Shown here in pieces: positions 61,234-64,000 of a stretch of 64,000 nt of DNA (its first letter is position 1; each line of letters opens with the position of its first letter). The stretch is from positions 806,001 to 870,000 of the forward strand of contig JASGKW010000009.1 of NCBI GenBank assembly GCA_049840515.1, read 5' to 3'. Below the pieces are notes generated by a model. It was not told where the DNA came from and ran no database searches. It worked only from the letters and a program-made list of their open reading frames with translations. A program made the translations under genes and the position numbers. Origin of the DNA: Muricomes sp049840515 (GTDB lineage: Bacteria; Bacillota; Clostridia; Lachnospirales; Lachnospiraceae).

Positions 61234-61791
61234 TTAATCAAATTCTGGTTCGATTAATCCAAAGGAACCATCTTTTCTCTTGTATACCACGTTTACTTCG
61301 TCTGTCTCTGCATTGCAGAATACGAAGAAAGAATGTCCAATCAAATCCATCTGGATGCATGCATCCTCCGCATACATTGGTTTGATTCCAAAACGCTTGG
61401 TTCTTACAATGCGGATTTCCTCTTCAGCGTGATTGTCATCCTCTGATTCAAAAAATTCTTTCTTGAAATTACTTCCAGAGGAAGCAGCGGTAGGATGTCC
61501 CTGATTTCTGGCAACCAGTTTGTTCTTATATTTGCGAAGCTGACGCTCGATTACTTCCTCAACAAGGTCAATGGATACATACATGTCATTGCTTGTCTGC
61601 TCGGAACGGATAATATTCCCTTTTACCGGGATGGTTACTTCAATCTTTTGTCTTTCTTTTTCCACACTGAGAGTTACGATAATTTCTGTTTCAGGAGTGA
61701 AATACCTTTCGAGTTTTCCTAATTTGTGTTCAATAGTGTCCTTGAGGCCTGGCGTTACGTCGATGTTCTTTCCACTAATAATAAATTTCAT
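61234..61791 (-). CDS. hpf: Ribosome hibernation promoting factor, long form
   Basis: A 185-aa protein; ATG at 61791 chosen because AAGGAG lies 8 nt upstream and the family starts KFIISGKNIDVTPGLKD. N-terminal HPF/YfiA domain (1-100), a linker, and a C-terminal dimerisation domain (VRTKRFGIKPMYAEDACIQM, then GHSFFVFCNAETDEVNVVYK). It pairs idle 70S ribosomes into 100S dimers in stationary phase. Confidence 0.96.
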   Translation of the reverse strand: MKFIISGKNIDVTPGLKDTIEHKLGKLERYFTPETEIIVTLSVEKERQKIEVTIPVKGNIIRSEQTSNDMYVSIDLVEEVIERQLRKYKNKLVARNQGHPTAASSGSNFKKEFFESEDDNHAEEEIRIVRTKRFGIKPMYAEDACIQMDLIGHSFFVFCNAETDEVNVVYKRKDGSFGLIEPEFD

Positions 61792-61903
61792 GTGATCAAC
61801 TCCTTTGTTCATATTATACAGATGAAACGGATATTCTCGTCTGTATTATGTCAATATTATAGCATGGAAAAGCAGTGTTGTATAGGATGAATCTATTTTT
61901 TTA

Positions 61904-63725
61904 TTACTTCTGACTTCTTCTGCGCATTCTGGCGTCCAGAATTTTTTTGCGGATGCGCAAAGTTTCTGGTGTTACTTCCAGAAGCTCGTCCGTGTCAATG
62001 AAGTCCAGCGCTTCCTCCAGGCTTAATATGCGGGGAGGCGTCAGACGGAGTGCGTCATCTGCACCGGAGGAGCGGGTGTTTGTCAGATGTTTGGTCTTAC
62101 ATACATTCAGCTCGATGTCCTCTGCCTTTCCATTTTGTCCGATGACCATTCCTGCATATACCTTTTCACCGGCGCCGATGAACAAAGTACCTCTCTCCTG
62201 AGCGCTGTACAGACCATAAGTTACAGATTCTCCGTTTTCAAAAGCAATCAGGGAACCTTGTTTTCTATATTGAATATCTCCTTTATAAGGAGCATAGCCG
62301 TCAAAAATAGTATTCAGGATACCATTTCCTTTTGTATCTGTGAGAAATTCTCCTCTATATCCGATGAGACCACGTGCGGGGATGGAAAACTCCAGACGTG
62401 TGTAACCGCCGTTGGAAGCTCCCATATTTTGAAGCTCACCTTTGCGCTGTCCTAATTTTTCGATGACATTTCCTGTAAATTCATCAGGAACATCTATATA
62501 GGCAATTTCCATAGGCTCCAGTTTTTTGCCGTTTTCATTTTTATAAAGAACTTCTGCCTTGCTCACGGCAAACTCATATCCTTCACGTCTCATATTTTCA
62601 ATCAAGACAGAAAGATGCAGTTCGCCACGCCCAGATACCTTGAAGCTGTCGGCATTTTCTGTTTCCTCTACACGCAGACTTACATCTGTGTTTAATTCGC
62701 GGAACAGGCGGTCGCGCAGATGGCGGGAAGTAACAAATTTTCCTTCCTGACCTGCAAATGGACTGTCATTTACAATAAACTGCATAGAGATAGTCGGCTC
62801 TGAAATCTTCTGGAATGGGATGGCTTCAGGATCTACAGGAGAGCACAGTGTATCTCCGATAGAAATGTCGGAAATACCGGAGATAGCCACGATGGAGCCG
62901 ATGCTTGCTTCCTTTACCTCAACTTTACTTAATCCGTCAAATTCGTACAGTTTGCTGATTTTTACCTTTTCCTGTTTATCCGGGTCATGATGATTTAATA
63001 AAACCATTTCCTGATTTACGGCGATTGTTCCGTTGTCTACCTTGCCTACGCCGATACGTCCTACGTACTCATTATAATCGATGGTACTGATTAATACCTG
63101 AGTATGGAGCTTCCGGGTCACCCTCCGGTGCTGGGATATAATCCAGAATCGTTTCAAACAATGGCTGCATGTTTTTCTCTTCATCCGTCAAATCGAGAAC
63201 AGCAATTCCTGCTTTGGCAGAAGCGTAGACAAATGGGCAGTCAAGCTGTTCGTCGGAGGCATCCAAATCCATGAAAAGTTCCAGAACTTCGTCGATAACT
63301 TCATCAGGTCTCGCCTCAGGGCGGTCAATCTTATTGATGCAGACAATAACAGGCAGTTCAAGCTCAAGCGCCTTGCGGAGCACGAACTTGGTCTGGGGCA
63401 TAGCACCTTCAAATGCATCCACTACCAGGACAACTCCGTTTACCATTTTGAGTACACGTTCCACCTCACCGCCGAAATCGGCATGTCCGGGGGTATCAAT
63501 AATGTTAATTTTAGTTCCATTGTAGAACACAGCAGTGTTCTTGGCGAGAATAGTAATACCTCTTTCTCTTTCAATATCGTTAGAGTCCATGACACGCTCT
63601 GCCACTTCCTGGTTTTCGCGGAACACGCCGCTCTGCTTTAAAAGTTCATCCACCAGGGTGGTTTTGCCATGGTCAACATGGGCAATAATCGCAATATTTC
63701 TAATATCTTCGCGTTTTGTTTTCAT
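61904..63725 (-). CDS. typA: GTPase TypA/BipA, broken by a 1-nt frameshift
   Basis: Translation-associated GTPase. The first frame (63725-63072) has AHVDHGKTT (G1), ERERGITI, DTPGHADFGGEV (G3) and NKIDR (G4). It departs from the family after PEGDPEAP, and the second frame resumes with TQVLISTIDYNEYVGRIGVGK to 61904, covering the beta-barrel, EF-G-like and C-terminal domains. Removing one A on the + strand at about 63104 joins them to 606 aa, the normal length. An active housekeeping gene is expected, so the indel is more likely technical. Confidence 0.93.
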
Positions 63726-63773
63726 AAATGTTCAACACTCTTTCTAATTATGTTAATGAGTTACAACTTTTTT

Positions 63774-63802
63774 ATTCTAGCACAAAACTTTTTCTATGGG
63801 AA
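63774..63802 (-). promoter_or_regulatory. Candidate promoter of typA
   Basis: On the minus strand TTCCCA and TAGAAT are 17 nt apart with TGC just before the -10, 49 bp upstream of the start. Confidence 0.5.
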
Positions 63803-63916
63803 GTTCAAACTTTGTCGAACGATTACTCCCTCATTTTTGTTCTAATGCATGTACTAAATTCATAGACTTAGTATTGACTCAAAAATACCAATCAGAGGAA
63901 GGGAGAATTACAAATT

Positions 63917-64000
63917 ATGTCAGATAAGGTTATTGAAAACAATCAGGTAATGATTATGGGTGAGGTGGCGTCCGGATTTACATACAGCCATGAGGTCTTT
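63917..64000 (+). CDS. ssb: Single-stranded DNA-binding protein, 5' part only
   Basis: Twenty-eight codons are visible before the window ends. AAGGGAG precedes the ATG at 63917. The start (NNQVMIMGEVASGFTYSHEVF) is like the OB-fold beginning of clostridial SSB-type proteins. It lies divergent from typA. The identification rests on this short stretch. Confidence 0.6.
   Translation, partial: MSDKVIENNQVMIMGEVASGFTYSHEVF

Overview
The window looks like chromosomal DNA of an anaerobic, low-to-mid GC Firmicute, most likely a gut Lachnospiraceae (Clostridia). Reasons: gene families and neighbourhoods typical of that group (DUF6110, DUF5685 and DUF1846 proteins, the CD3072/CD3073-type TudS-ECF operon, YerC, YtaF, a short [FeFe]-hydrogenase, uvrC-hprK-glcK), strong AGGAGG ribosome binding sites, and Rho-independent terminators after most operons. 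I see no rRNA, tRNA or CRISPR array.

Layout. 1-5.6 kb is a metal module: the 3' part of feoB, a Cys-rich FeoB-associated peptide, a truncated Fur-like regulator, two small proteins, a P1B-type ATPase with an unusual SCALK motif, and a DUF2325 protein preceded by two Fur-box-like sites. 5.9-16.5 kb is a signalling block: a MalT-like LuxR regulator carrying a run of 24 G inside its coding sequence, an EAL-HDOD protein, a chemoreceptor, a diguanylate cyclase and a 7TM-GAF-GGDEF-EAL protein. Near-identical palindromes, in inverted orientation, bound this block.

16.5-24.8 kb is the accessory region. An ABC substrate-binding lipoprotein gene is split in two by a 5,287-bp element. The element carries a serine recombinase, a DUF368 (PopT-like) translocase, a secreted nuclease, a 35-aa ORF and an amino-acid permease. 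A GCCCC core and a 17-bp inverted repeat mark both ends, and removing the element on paper restores an exact 350-codon reading frame. A 164-bp second copy of the 3' end of the same lipoprotein gene lies about 1.25 kb further downstream of it.

24.9-50.9 kb is mostly metabolism and transport: a PHP-domain phosphatase, yerC, a sodium-coupled amino-acid transporter followed by a two-subunit aconitase X, an ABC-sensor GGDEF-EAL protein, a 3-methyladenine glycosylase, a KimA-like transporter, a hydrogenase, a DedA protein, DUF5685-DnaJ-membrane genes, a TudS-like desulfidase with a complete ECF transporter, an EamA exporter with a Dus enzyme, YtaF, an M23 peptidase, a PAP2 phosphatase and DUF1846. 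50.9-64 kb is housekeeping: ftsH, uvrC, hprK, glcK, a class A PBP, YigZ, a lipoprotein, hpf, typA and the start of an SSB gene.

Caution: seven conserved genes (eight sites), including typA, are each broken by a 1-2 nt indel where the two frames join perfectly. That density points to sequencing or assembly indels more than decay, so every single-base frameshift here, and the exact length of the G run, should be read with that in mind.
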